DNA of 64,000 nucleotides from Bacteroidia bacterium. Lineage in GTDB: Bacteria > Bacteroidota > Bacteroidia > AKYH767-A > OLB10. Position 1 is the stretch's first letter, and each line of letters starts with the position of its first letter. Positions 25,889-34,861 of the stretch are shown here, piece after piece. The notes under the pieces were generated by a model. The model was not told the origin of the DNA. It made no database searches and saw nothing but the letters and a program-made list of their open reading frames with translations. The stretch is from positions 1 through 64,000 of the forward strand of contig JAEUTI010000016.1 of NCBI GenBank assembly GCA_016788065.1. The letters run 5' to 3'. A program made the position numbers and the translations under genes.

Positions 25889-28800
25889 ATGAAAGCGCTC
25901 GAAAAAATTTGTATTACACTGATCAGTTTACTTGTTACTGATTTTGCTTTCTCACAAACATCATGTGCACCCACTACTGCACAGGCTGACCTCGACATCA
26001 ACAATGTTCGCACAACTATTTTAGTTGGTGGTGATATGTGGTGGGATCTGACAAGTGCGAAATATGAAATTCCTAAAGGGAGCAACAAACATTCCTTGTA
26101 TGCCGGATCGTTATGGATTGGCGGAATTGATGCCGGTGGACAAATTAAAGTAGCGGCACAAACATACAGGCAAAATGGAACAGATTTCTGGGGAGGTCCC
26201 ATAGATACTGTTCAGATTGATATTACAGCATCAAAATGCCTGCAATACGACAGACACTGGAAAGTATCAAAAACAGAGGTTCAGGACTTTATAAATGATC
26301 CAACAACTGCAACCAATGACATTAAAAGCTGGCCGGGCAATGGTGATCCAACATCTAACGAAGGAACTTATTTAGCCCCTTATGTTGATGTGAATGGAGA
26401 TGGTACTTATGATTATACCGATGGCGATTACCCGGGTTATAATTTTTCCGGCCAATATCCAAATTCACCAGGCACAACTAAAACAGTTTGCAATGATTAT
26501 ATTTTTGGGGATCAAACCATCTGGTGGGTATTCAACGATGTAGGTAACATTCATGGTACAGGCTCCGATCCTATTGGTCTTGAAATACGCGCACAGGCTT
26601 TTGCTTTTCAAACCAATGATGAAATAAATAACATGACCTTTTACAAATACCAAATTATTAATCGTTCCACAAATACTCTGACTCAAACCTATTTTGGTCA
26701 ATGGGTCGATCCTGATCTGGGATATTCAGATGATGACTATGTTGGTTGTGATGTTGGCAGAGGACTTGGCTTCTGTTATAACGGAGATGCGGATGATGAA
26801 ACCGCAACCGGTTATGGAATGAATCCACCTGCAGTTGGAATAGACTTTTTTCAAGGTCCTTTGGCGGATATTAAGGACAGCATCGATAATGATAAAGATG
26901 GATGCGTAGATTGTACGTTTATCACCGATTCAGTAGGAGTTGTGTCAGTAGTCCCTGATAATATATTGCGTGAACAAATTATCATGTCGAAATTCGTATA
27001 TTATGATAACGTAAATAGTTCTCCACTTGGAAATCCAAATGGTTACACCGATTTCTATAATTATCTCCGTGGGTACTGGCTCGACAATCAACCAATCACT
27101 TTTGGTGGTAACGGCCGCGACCCCGGAAACCCGGTTTGTAACTATATGTATCCTGGTGATACAGATCCAATGTTTCCCGGACAAAACTGGACTGAAGCTA
27201 CTGCAAATAATCCTGTGGGAGATCGCAGGTTCATTCAGTCGGCTGGTGTATTTACTTTAGAACCTGGTGCTGTCAATTATATAACAACCGGTGTGGTTTG
27301 GGCACGTGCTACAACTGGTGGGCCACAGGCAAGCATAAGTTTAATTAAATCAGCTGATGATAAAGCACAGGCTTTATTTGACAATTGCTTTAAACTCATC
27401 GACGGTCCAAACGCACCGGATTTAGCAGTGAGAGAACTTGATAAAGCAATTATACTAACACTTACCAATACCAATGTTCCGGAAACAGAACAATATGTTG
27501 CAAAAGATCCTACTATTACCGGATTTCCAGATTCATTAACCTACTTTAAATTTCAAGGCTATCAGATATTTCAATTCAAAGATGAAACCGTTACTGTTGC
27601 AGACATCGGCAATCCTGATAAAGTTAGACTTGCTGCACAATGTGATGTTAAAGATGGAATTGCCCAACTTGTCAACTTCTATTATGAACCAACACTGAAT
27701 GCAAATATGCCGGTTGAACAAGTGAATGGCAGTGATAAAGGAATTAACCATACATTCCTGATTAAACAAGACTTATTTGCGACCGGGAATACAGCATTAA
27801 TTAACCACAAAACATATTATTTCACAGTGGTGGCTTATGCACACAATAATTACAAACAGTATGACCCCAGTGATCCATTTCAATTAGATGGTCAGAAAAA
27901 ACCATACCTGTCGGGCAGAAACAATATTAAAACTTATACCGCTATTCCTCATATTCCGGTTGTGGAAAATGTTGGAACCGTTTTGAACTCTCAATTTGGT
28001 GACGGACCTAAAATTAAAAGAATTGAAGGAAGCGGAAATGGAGGCATGATCGTTGATTTTGATGATGAAACAGTTAATGAAATTGTTACTCCACCCTATT
28101 ACCGATCCTTTCAACCTGTCTACAAAGCATTGAAAGCTCCAGTTAAAGTAAAAGTATTTGACCCTATGATAATTGATCCTTTGCAATATGAAATAAGATT
28201 TGATACTGTTAGTCAGGTGGCTAACTACACGCTTTCAACAAGTGACCAATCATTAGTAATAAACTCCGATTACAATATTGCTACACCTGACGAACTCGTT
28301 GTTCCGGAATGGGGACTTACCTTCCAGGCTTCATCATGCATTGAACCGGGCGATACTCTGGATCCTAAAAATGGATATCTGGAAAGTTCCATTGAATTTA
28401 AAAATGAAGCAGCTAAATGGTTAGAAGGTGTGGCTGATGTCGATAATATCGGAGGAGATCCAAATGATTGGATCAGATCCGGGACATCTTCCAATGACCC
28501 TTATCTAAAAGTGGATGATAAGGAAGTATATGAAAATGTTGTCAATGGAACATGGGCTCCTTATAAGTTGGTTTCAAGAGATCCATTCCATCCTCGTTTG
28601 GCTAACCTTGGTGAAGTTAATATCAGTTTATCACCAAATGCCACTACCAACACTGCCATCAACAGCATCGATGTGGTATTTACTCCAGATCAAACAAAAT
28701 GGACCAGATGTGCAGTTGTTGAAACAGGTAATATTTCAGCAGTGAATATCGGAAATGCGAAACAGTTTGATTTGCGAAAATCACCCTCGATAGGAAAAAA

Positions 28801-29863
28801 TGGTGAGCCTGATAATTCCGTTAGTGCTACCGGAATGAGTTGGTTCCCCGGTTATGCTTATGATGTTGAAACCGGAGTGAGACTTAACATTATTTTTGGA
28901 GAGAATTCATCCCTGACTGATGACAATTCACAGGATATGAAATTCAATCCATCTTCACGAATTTATGACAGCTCCGGCAAAATTGTTTTAGGAGGAATGC
29001 ATTTCATCTATATAATGGGCCATAATGGAGATGGCGAAAATGATGTCCCTCCATACGATTCGTGCCGATATATTTTCACCAAACTCAATACACTTAATTC
29101 AACAGATAAAAGAACTGTCTGGAAGCATGCTATGTGGACAAATATACCGCTTGTGAACAGCGAATTTGAATCTCTCAACTTGCCGGTTGAAATACCAACA
29201 GATGTGAAGGTAAGGATTCGCATTGCCCGAAATTACAGACCATTTGCAGGCTCCACTGAACTTAGGTTTACTGACGATCTCTCAATAGGAACAACCTATT
29301 ATGTCTCACAACCACCCGTAACTCATAATGGAATTACTTATGAACACGCCGGACAGAGTTTCATTGCTACCACATCTCAATTGGAAGGCCCTGGCAGGGT
29401 TACTGATCAGGTTCCTGCGAATAATTTCATGCCACTGTTCACCTTTGGAACTGAGAATCTGGCATCTGAAACCAACAATATGGAAGTTGCTTCAGAAGCA
29501 CTTCGCCTCGTAAATGTGGTTCCCAATCCATATTATGCTTACTCATCTTACGAAAGTAACCAGCTCGACAACAGAATAAAAATCACAAACTTACCTGCTG
29601 ACTGTAAGGTTACTATTTTATCTCAGAATGGTACCGTGATCAGAAAATTCTCGCGAGATGTTCCAACTGATAATTCAGCCGGAACAGTGCTTTCACCCAA
29701 ATCCATTAATACCGACACTACCATAGACTGGGATTTAAAAAACCAGAAAGGCATTCCTGTCTCGAGTGGTATGTATTTAATTCACATTGATGCAGGTGAA
29801 TTGGGAACAAAGACCATAAAGTGGTTTGGAATATTACGCCCAATTGATTTAGATACTTTCTGA
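25889..29863 (+). CDS. Giant secreted protein, atypical T9SS-like C-terminus
   Basis: A 1324-aa exported protein; signal peptide about 1-22 (SLLVTDFAFSQ). I recognise no catalytic domain. The N-terminal third is rich in Asp, Gly and aromatic residues and carries calcium-loop-like strings (DVNGDGTYDYTDGDYPG near 170; DSIDNDKDGCVDC near 332). The last 110 residues resemble a sorting/FlgD-like module: VVPNPYYAYSSY, IKITNLPADCKV and WDLKNQKGIPVSSGMYLIH, ending GTKTIKWFGILRPIDLDTF, which lacks the usual basic C-terminal tail. It looks like a conserved Bacteroidota surface family. Monocistronic; convergent with the SMUG2 gene at 7 bp. Confidence 0.75.
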   Translation: MKALEKICITLISLLVTDFAFSQTSCAPTTAQADLDINNVRTTILVGGDMWWDLTSAKYEIPKGSNKHSLYAGSLWIGGIDAGGQIKVAAQTYRQNGTDFWGGPIDTVQIDITASKCLQYDRHWKVSKTEVQDFINDPTTATNDIKSWPGNGDPTSNEGTYLAPYVDVNGDGTYDYTDGDYPGYNFSGQYPNSPGTTKTVCNDYIFGDQTIWWVFNDVGNIHGTGSDPIGLEIRAQAFAFQTNDEINNMTFYKYQIINRSTNTLTQTYFGQWVDPDLGYSDDDYVGCDVGRGLGFCYNGDADDETATGYGMNPPAVGIDFFQGPLADIKDSIDNDKDGCVDCTFITDSVGVVSVVPDNILREQIIMSKFVYYDNVNSSPLGNPNGYTDFYNYLRGYWLDNQPITFGGNGRDPGNPVCNYMYPGDTDPMFPGQNWTEATANNPVGDRRFIQSAGVFTLEPGAVNYITTGVVWARATTGGPQASISLIKSADDKAQALFDNCFKLIDGPNAPDLAVRELDKAIILTLTNTNVPETEQYVAKDPTITGFPDSLTYFKFQGYQIFQFKDETVTVADIGNPDKVRLAAQCDVKDGIAQLVNFYYEPTLNANMPVEQVNGSDKGINHTFLIKQDLFATGNTALINHKTYYFTVVAYAHNNYKQYDPSDPFQLDGQKKPYLSGRNNIKTYTAIPHIPVVENVGTVLNSQFGDGPKIKRIEGSGNGGMIVDFDDETVNEIVTPPYYRSFQPVYKALKAPVKVKVFDPMIIDPLQYEIRFDTVSQVANYTLSTSDQSLVINSDYNIATPDELVVPEWGLTFQASSCIEPGDTLDPKNGYLESSIEFKNEAAKWLEGVADVDNIGGDPNDWIRSGTSSNDPYLKVDDKEVYENVVNGTWAPYKLVSRDPFHPRLANLGEVNISLSPNATTNTAINSIDVVFTPDQTKWTRCAVVETGNISAVNIGNAKQFDLRKSPSIGKNGEPDNSVSATGMSWFPGYAYDVETGVRLNIIFGENSSLTDDNSQDMKFNPSSRIYDSSGKIVLGGMHFIYIMGHNGDGENDVPPYDSCRYIFTKLNTLNSTDKRTVWKHAMWTNIPLVNSEFESLNLPVEIPTDVKVRIRIARNYRPFAGSTELRFTDDLSIGTTYYVSQPPVTHNGITYEHAGQSFIATTSQLEGPGRVTDQVPANNFMPLFTFGTENLASETNNMEVASEALRLVNVVPNPYYAYSSYESNQLDNRIKITNLPADCKVTILSQNGTVIRKFSRDVPTDNSAGTVLSPKSINTDTTIDWDLKNQKGIPVSSGMYLIHIDAGELGTKTIKWFGILRPIDLDTF

Positions 29864-29870
29864 TGAAAAA

Positions 29871-30539
29871 TCATGCAGGCAGTGCCTCCAAATACTGGTT
29901 GATATAATAATTAAGTTGTGAAGATTTATATTGCATAACAAAACGGGGATGTTCCAAAGCAATGACGCGATCGAATAATTGGAGCTCCCCGTTTAATTCT
30001 TCCAAAAATGTTCCATTCTTTATACCCAGCGAAATAACTACATCGGTTCGTACACCGGCACGAATACACATTTCAAGGTGCTGTTTGATGTATGGCTTAA
30101 CTTCTTCCACTACATCCCGACTATCGTAGAAATTAAAGTTCTTTCCATTTCTCACAAAGCCCAATGGACAAAGTGCACTAAGCAACACATTATCATAAAA
30201 TTTCGGAGCGCCCCCATAGACTTCAATCATCCGGTAAATAAACCTGCTAGATAACTCACTGCTTTTCGGTAAATCTGCCTTCAAACCACAGCTTTCTTTC
30301 AAGGCAACTGTGTCAGTAAAAGGAATGCCCGTCAGGCCACCACCTTTTCTCCCGGGATTGATTCCCACCATTAAAACTCTGGGCCGGTTAGTGCTATAGA
30401 ATTTTTCACAAAAGGAATTCACCAGGTGTTGAACCTGAAAATCGGTATAGGGATTTAATACATCAATTCCTGATGGCAATTTCCAGTCAGGAGGTTTCCT
30501 TAAAAGAAATTCTGCAAAAATTTCACCAGTATTTGGCAC
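29871..30539 (-). CDS. SMUG2-type uracil-DNA glycosylase (DUF4918)
   Basis: Predicted monofunctional DNA glycosylase removing uracil and related deaminated bases. The 222-aa protein has the UDG-superfamily motif 1 in the SMUG2 form (VGINPGRKGGGLTGIPFTD near 62-80), an Asn-containing LCPLGFVRNGKNFNFYD segment, VVISLGIKNGTFLEEL, and the C-terminal motif 2 ALEHPRFVMQY. Motifs and length match the SMUG2/DUF4918 group, named from a Pedobacter enzyme. It lies 5 bp downstream of a small exported-protein gene, so its transcription may depend on that gene. Confidence 0.85.
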   Translation of the reverse strand: MPNTGEIFAEFLLRKPPDWKLPSGIDVLNPYTDFQVQHLVNSFCEKFYSTNRPRVLMVGINPGRKGGGLTGIPFTDTVALKESCGLKADLPKSSELSSRFIYRMIEVYGGAPKFYDNVLLSALCPLGFVRNGKNFNFYDSRDVVEEVKPYIKQHLEMCIRAGVRTDVVISLGIKNGTFLEELNGELQLFDRVIALEHPRFVMQYKSSQLNYYINQYLEALPA

Positions 30540-30544
30540 AAGAA

Positions 30545-30952
30545 TTATTTCAGTTTGATAGAAATAATTGGCAAAGTATTTTTATTGCCTTTCTCGTCGG
30601 TATAAGTTACTTCCTTCAAAATAACAGTATCACCCACATTACCATTTTTAATAGCATCACGGGCCAGAATCGGGAAACCACCTTCACCAATTCCAAAATC
30701 TTTATTCATGAAAGGTTTTAGAGTGAGATAATTGATCTGAAAAGTTTCCAGTTTGTAAATTTTCCCATCATCACATTGCACTGTAGGAGGCGTTAATTCC
30801 GTCCATGCCAAAGCATCGGCAATGGTAACATCACTGATAACTTTATCATTCAAATAAACTTTACAGGAGGCAGGAGCTTTTGATTCCTGAGCACTTAATT
30901 CAGGAAGGTATCCAGCCAACATTACAGCGAGAATGATGAATATTTTTTTCAT
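30545..30952 (-). CDS. Small exported protein of unknown function
   Basis: A 135-aa protein with a clear signal peptide (about 1-21, LPELSAQE). The mature part is short, with one Cys before the first strand and one in QCDDGK, which could form a disulfide. The C-terminal GDTVILKEVTYTDEKG...LPIISIKLK resembles the final strands of the GldM C-terminal domain in rhythm (GD-x-I-x-x-x-x-V/I), a structural guess only. It is 23 bp after the C1 peptidase gene and 5 bp before the SMUG2 gene, so the three probably share one transcript. Confidence 0.6.
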   Translation of the reverse strand: MKKIFIILAVMLAGYLPELSAQESKAPASCKVYLNDKVISDVTIADALAWTELTPPTVQCDDGKIYKLETFQINYLTLKPFMNKDFGIGEGGFPILARDAIKNGNVGDTVILKEVTYTDEKGNKNTLPIISIKLK

Positions 30953-30975
30953 AGAACATTATTTTTTGAAAGAAA

Positions 30976-32208
30976 TTATTTTTTAGGGAATTTAGCAAGT
31001 ACATCTTTAGCAGCATCTTTATGAACTGTAAATGACATCATTTTTAGTTTAACATAATCCTCATGATAATAGTAATAACCTTTACTAACCGGATTATTAT
31101 GTGCACCGCTGCCGGAATCTTTAATCAAAAACCAGGTACCATTTGGTTTCTCAACCCAACCAACCAAATGCACACCATGATCATCTGTTGTGGAACCATT
31201 TGTAAATCGTAATTGACGGGCATTTTCATCAATATATGCAGATGGAATATCATAAGTAGGAACTACAGCAATTCCTTTAGTGCCCAAAATGCCTGACTCT
31301 GAAACATCACCACCAATTGCAATAGAAAACCCTTTTTTCAAAGCCGTTTTAATAATCGACATAAAATCATCTAAGGGTACATTGTGGTAGTCTGCAGAAT
31401 TCCACCAGTTATCCGGAACATCATATTCTGCAATGGTATAATATTTCGATTGTTTAAGCGACATGAAGTCAACATAATCATCAGGATTTAATTTAAGCAC
31501 CTGCGTCATGTATTCTTTGGGAGTTAACTTTTTCCCGTTTACCATCACATGATCCGGAGCCTTGCCCATGTGATGATCAAGGATAGCATGAAAAGTGGAA
31601 ATAACTTCCTGTTCATTCCAGGCACCTGCAGCCTTTACGCTTTTAAGATAGTGATCCAATTCTGCAAACATGCCGGAGTGATCGAGGAACTTTTGACCCA
31701 CACGATAGCCTGAATAAGAATCATATGGCACAATGCCATACATTTTCATCATTCGGGTAACGGCATTCGATTCGGAACCTTCTCCGAAGAAGGAAGCACC
31801 ACGGGTTTTAACAAATTCGCGAGCTTTCTCAATATATTCCCAATATACAATATACAATTCAGCTAACCTGACTTCATTACCACTTAACCTTTTAACTTCT
31901 GCTTCCAAAAATGAAGTAGTCGAAAAACTCCAGCAGGTGTTCGTCATACCTTGTGAAACAGGTTTTCCTGCCCAAACAGTCTGGAATTCATCAGCTGAAA
32001 CCGGAGCCTGAATGGTGCTGAAGTCCATTTTAAAAACGGGAGGCTTTTCATCAGTTTTGGGAGTATTGAAGAGCTTAATGCTATTCTCAATTTCCTGATA
32101 GAATTTATTTTCAGCTTTTATAAATTCCCCTTTATCACGGCGCTCCTGGGCATTGCTGACTACAGGCAATGATAATCCGACAATTAATGCAAAGGCAACT
32201 CTTTTCAT
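30976..32208 (-). CDS. Exported C1-family cysteine peptidase (bleomycin hydrolase-like)
   Basis: Papain-fold peptidase of 410 aa exported by a signal peptide (about 1-20, VVSNAQE); cytosolic PepC relatives lack one. The nucleophile is Cys92 in GMTNTCWSFSTTSF, with the oxyanion Gln expected a few residues upstream (VSQGM). The His is in TDDHGVHLVGW (about 344). The third residue, normally Asn in a NSWG motif, is replaced by Asp364 in LIKDSGSG. This may still be active, since the Asn is not strictly essential in papain-like enzymes. It is probably an aminopeptidase in the periplasm or outside. First gene of a three-gene set. Confidence 0.82.
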   Translation of the reverse strand: MKRVAFALIVGLSLPVVSNAQERRDKGEFIKAENKFYQEIENSIKLFNTPKTDEKPPVFKMDFSTIQAPVSADEFQTVWAGKPVSQGMTNTCWSFSTTSFLEAEVKRLSGNEVRLAELYIVYWEYIEKAREFVKTRGASFFGEGSESNAVTRMMKMYGIVPYDSYSGYRVGQKFLDHSGMFAELDHYLKSVKAAGAWNEQEVISTFHAILDHHMGKAPDHVMVNGKKLTPKEYMTQVLKLNPDDYVDFMSLKQSKYYTIAEYDVPDNWWNSADYHNVPLDDFMSIIKTALKKGFSIAIGGDVSESGILGTKGIAVVPTYDIPSAYIDENARQLRFTNGSTTDDHGVHLVGWVEKPNGTWFLIKDSGSGAHNNPVSKGYYYYHEDYVKLKMMSFTVHKDAAKDVLAKFPKK

Positions 32209-32277
32209 AGTTAGGAAGATAAATTTTTTATTGATCTTTAATGCTGAATGGTGTTTCGCAAATCAACCATTACGGTA

Positions 32278-32285
32278 CAAAAATA
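32278..32285 (-). promoter_or_regulatory. C1 peptidase promoter -7 element
   Basis: Minus-strand TAttTTTG matches the Bacteroidota -7 consensus, about 70 bases upstream of the peptidase ATG. It lies within the T-tract of the preceding gene's terminator. Confidence 0.45.
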
Positions 32286-32313
32286 AAAAAACCGGACTGT
32301 TATGTCCGGTTTT
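32286..32313 (-). terminator. Terminator of the small exported-protein gene
   Basis: A 10-bp stem (AAAACCGGAC / GTCCGGTTTT) with a six-base loop is followed on the minus strand by T-rich sequence. It lies 20 bp after the stop at 32334. Confidence 0.8.
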
Positions 32314-32333
32314 CTTTAAATTTTATTGATCGC

Positions 32334-32624
32334 TTATCGGGGATCAACAATCACGTTTACTCCATCATGTTTACCTGAATAAACACGAAGTCTTTCTTTC
32401 TTTTCTTCAGGAGCTGCAAAAGTGCTTTCTGTTCCCCCGCCTGTTCCGCCTTCAGTAGCACCATCAATGGTTACTGTTTCATTATAAGGCTCAGTTGTTG
32501 CACCTTCTTCAGTAGTTGGTGCTGGAGTAATTGGAGGCGCATCACCATCTTGTGCAAATGCACCTTCACTTACCATTCCCAGCCCTGCAAAGGCAATAAT
32601 TGCAATCAATTTTGTTGCTTTCAT
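32334..32624 (-). CDS. Small exported Thr/Pro/Gly-rich protein
   Basis: A 96-aa protein with a signal peptide (about 1-24, EGAFAQD). The mature part is low-complexity, rich in Thr, Pro, Glu and Gly (repeated TTE and GGTEG patterns), ending in a basic stretch EEKKERLRVYSGKHDGVNVIVDPR. No domain is recognised. It has its own promoter (32649-32656) and terminator (32286-32313), which argues that it is a real, independently expressed gene. Confidence 0.6.
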   Translation of the reverse strand: MKATKLIAIIAFAGLGMVSEGAFAQDGDAPPITPAPTTEEGATTEPYNETVTIDGATEGGTGGGTESTFAAPEEKKERLRVYSGKHDGVNVIVDPR

Positions 32625-32648
32625 TTTATAATGTTGGTTTTATATGAT

Positions 32649-32656
32649 CAAAGATA
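32649..32656 (-). promoter_or_regulatory. Promoter of the small exported-protein gene
   Basis: Minus-strand TAtcTTTG matches the Bacteroidota -7 consensus, with a CTTG at 32675-32678 about 18 bp upstream as a possible -33 box. The leader would be about 20 nt. Confidence 0.55.
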
Positions 32657-32762
32657 GGGCAAATATTTAATAATGCAAGTCTTTTCAAATAATTTATTAC
32701 AATTCAACAGACCTAAATTTACATCACATTTATGTGTCAAACCCGGCAATTTTCCGCCTACC

Positions 32763-32784
32763 ATTTGCGTCTTACCTAGCAAAT
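32763..32784. promoter_or_regulatory. Inverted repeat upstream of the ABC export genes
   Basis: ATTTGC and GCAAAT face each other across 10 bp, about 115 bp before the ABC promoter element, in a slightly GC-richer part of the intergenic region. CGCCT just to the left and AGGCG to the right could extend it. A repressor site is possible but not shown. Confidence 0.3.
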
Positions 32785-32898
32785 ACGGGTGATTCAAGGA
32801 GGCGACCAGTTATTACGAAGCATCCTGAAAAAGGTTACACTACCCTATCATGTAGTTAAATTTCGACAAGTTTAAGCATTTAAAATACAAGCCTTTAT

Positions 32899-32906
32899 TA
32901 GTTTTG
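32899..32906 (+). promoter_or_regulatory. ABC-export operon promoter -7 element
   Basis: TAgtTTTG matches the Bacteroidota -7 consensus. Only nine bases separate it from the ATG at 32916, so the transcript would have a leader of about five nt. Confidence 0.5.
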
Positions 32907-32915
32907 TAGCATCAT

Positions 32916-33599
32916 ATGGTAACACTTAGCAACATCAATAAAAGCTATCAGGTCGGTAAGAATAAACTCCACGTTTTGAAAGGGGTAAATATGCACATTC
33001 AACCCGGCGAATTCGTCTCGATCATGGGGTCATCCGGCTCTGGAAAATCGACCTTATTAAACATCTTAGGGATACTCGACGATTATGATTCGGGGGATTA
33101 TACCCTGGGAGGTACTCTAATAAAGAACCTGAATCAGGCTAAAGCTGCCCAATACCGAAATCGGTTTATTGGTTTCGTGTTTCAGTCATTTAACCTGCTT
33201 TCATTTAAGAATGCGTTAGAAAATGTAGCCTTACCACTTTATTATCAGGGAGTTACAAGAAAAGAACGAAATAAAATAGCACTGGAGTATCTAGATCGGG
33301 TTGGCCTAAAAGACTGGGCTTCTCACCTGCCTTCTGAAATGTCGGGTGGACAAAAACAAAGGGTAGCCATTGCCAGGGCCTTAATTTCCAAACCTAAAAT
33401 GATTCTGGCCGATGAGCCAACCGGTGCTCTCGATTCAGTGACTTCCATGGAGGTAATGAAATTGTTCAAGGAAGTTCATAAAGAAGGCATGACCATGATT
33501 GTGGTTACACACGAAAATGATATTGCAGCTATGACCGACCGGGTTATCCGAATTAAAGACGGCGCTATCGAAGTACCTGAAAAGTTAACTGCTCAATAA
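32916..33599 (+). CDS. MacB/LolD-type ABC transporter ATPase
   Basis: ATP-hydrolysing subunit of a mechanotransmission-type export system, 227 aa. Walker A is GSSGSGKST (38-46), the Q-loop lies in FVFQSFNLL, the signature is MSGGQKQR (Met instead of Leu at its first position), Walker B is MILADEPTGALDS and the switch His lies in VVTHEND. It heads an operon with two MacB-like permeases and a MacA-like adaptor; the gap to the next gene is 6 bp. The cargo is unknown: peptides, lipids, antibiotics or lipoproteins are all handled by relatives. Confidence 0.9.
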   Translation: MVTLSNINKSYQVGKNKLHVLKGVNMHIQPGEFVSIMGSSGSGKSTLLNILGILDDYDSGDYTLGGTLIKNLNQAKAAQYRNRFIGFVFQSFNLLSFKNALENVALPLYYQGVTRKERNKIALEYLDRVGLKDWASHLPSEMSGGQKQRVAIARALISKPKMILADEPTGALDSVTSMEVMKLFKEVHKEGMTMIVVTHENDIAAMTDRVIRIKDGAIEVPEKLTAQ

Positions 33600-33605
33600 A
33601 AACAT

Positions 33606-34841
33606 ATGTTCGATCTCGATAAATGGCAGGAAATATTCAGTACCATCAGTAAAAATAAACTGAGAACGGTACTCACAGGCTTTAGTGTTGCCTGGGGTAT
33701 TTTCATGCTTATTATATTATTGGGTTCCGGATATGGCCTCCAAAATGGAGTTGAAAATCAGTTTCGGAGTTCTGCAGTGAACTCGATTTTCGTAAGAGGT
33801 GGTTCCACATCTATGGCTTATGGTGGATTTCAGCCCGGCCGCGATATACAACTGGAAAATGAGGATTACGATCTGGTAAATAACAATGTCCCTCAAATTG
33901 ATCATATTACTTCCCGATTTTTCATTCGTGGCGAGATCAATGTGTCCTATAAAAATAAGTTCAGCTCGTTTGAAGTGCGTTCCGTTCATCCCGATCATGC
34001 TTTTATCGAAAATACAGTTATTCATAAAGGAAGATACATCAATGATTCCGATCTCGAAGAATATAAAAAAGTAGCATGTATAGGCACATTGGTTGTAGAA
34101 CAACTTTTTGCTAAAGATGAAGATCCGTTAGGAAAATACATCAAAGTAAATGGCATCGCATTTTTGGTAGTTGGTGTTTTTGAAGATGAGGAAGGCGATT
34201 ATGAAAACAGAATGGTTTACCTTCCTATTACAACTGCTCAAAAGGCATTCAATGGACAAGGCAGAATCCGCCAGATTTTGTTAACCACCGGAGATGCCAC
34301 AGTAGAAGAATCGAATGAAATTGTAGACGATATCACTACTATGCTTGCCAACCGGCACAATTTCGATAAAAATGATTCCAAAGCACTTTCAATCTGGAAT
34401 AATTACGAAGAATACAAGAAAGTAATTGGCATGATGGGAAATATCCGGATGTTCATCTGGTTCATTGGCATTGGAACTATCATGGCCGGCATCGTTGGTG
34501 TTTCTAATATCATGATGATTGTGGTGAAAGAAAGAACCAAAGAAATTGGTGTCAGAAAAGCATTAGGCGCTACTCCGGCTTCTATTGTAAGTCTTATCAT
34601 TCAGGAATCCGTGTTTATTACCGCTGTGGCGGGATATCTTGGATTGGTTGCTGGTGTAGGTTTGCTTGAATTGGTTTCAACATTCGTTCCTAAAAGTGAT
34701 TTCTTCGATCATCCGGAAGTCAATCTGGGTGTAGCCATTTCAGCAACAGTTGTCCTGGTAGTTTCAGGTGCCATTGCCGGACTGATTCCTGCAAGAAGAG
34801 CAGCAAAAATTAATCCTGTAGTTGCTTTACGCGATGAATAA
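33606..34841 (+). CDS. MacB-like ABC transporter permease (first copy)
   Basis: Inner-membrane permease of 411 aa with the MacB/FtsX layout: one N-terminal helix (about 20-42), a large periplasmic MacB_PCD domain (about 45-270) and three C-terminal helices (about 280-405) including the FtsX region MAGIVGVSNIMMIVVKERTKEIGVRKALGATP. The start MFDLDKWQEIFSTISKNKLRT closely parallels the next gene, showing a tandem duplication. With the ATPase it would form the pump; two different permeases imply a heterodimer. Confidence 0.87.
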   Translation: MFDLDKWQEIFSTISKNKLRTVLTGFSVAWGIFMLIILLGSGYGLQNGVENQFRSSAVNSIFVRGGSTSMAYGGFQPGRDIQLENEDYDLVNNNVPQIDHITSRFFIRGEINVSYKNKFSSFEVRSVHPDHAFIENTVIHKGRYINDSDLEEYKKVACIGTLVVEQLFAKDEDPLGKYIKVNGIAFLVVGVFEDEEGDYENRMVYLPITTAQKAFNGQGRIRQILLTTGDATVEESNEIVDDITTMLANRHNFDKNDSKALSIWNNYEEYKKVIGMMGNIRMFIWFIGIGTIMAGIVGVSNIMMIVVKERTKEIGVRKALGATPASIVSLIIQESVFITAVAGYLGLVAGVGLLELVSTFVPKSDFFDHPEVNLGVAISATVVLVVSGAIAGLIPARRAAKINPVVALRDE

Positions 34842-34861
34842 CATTCCTAAAAATTTATAAC

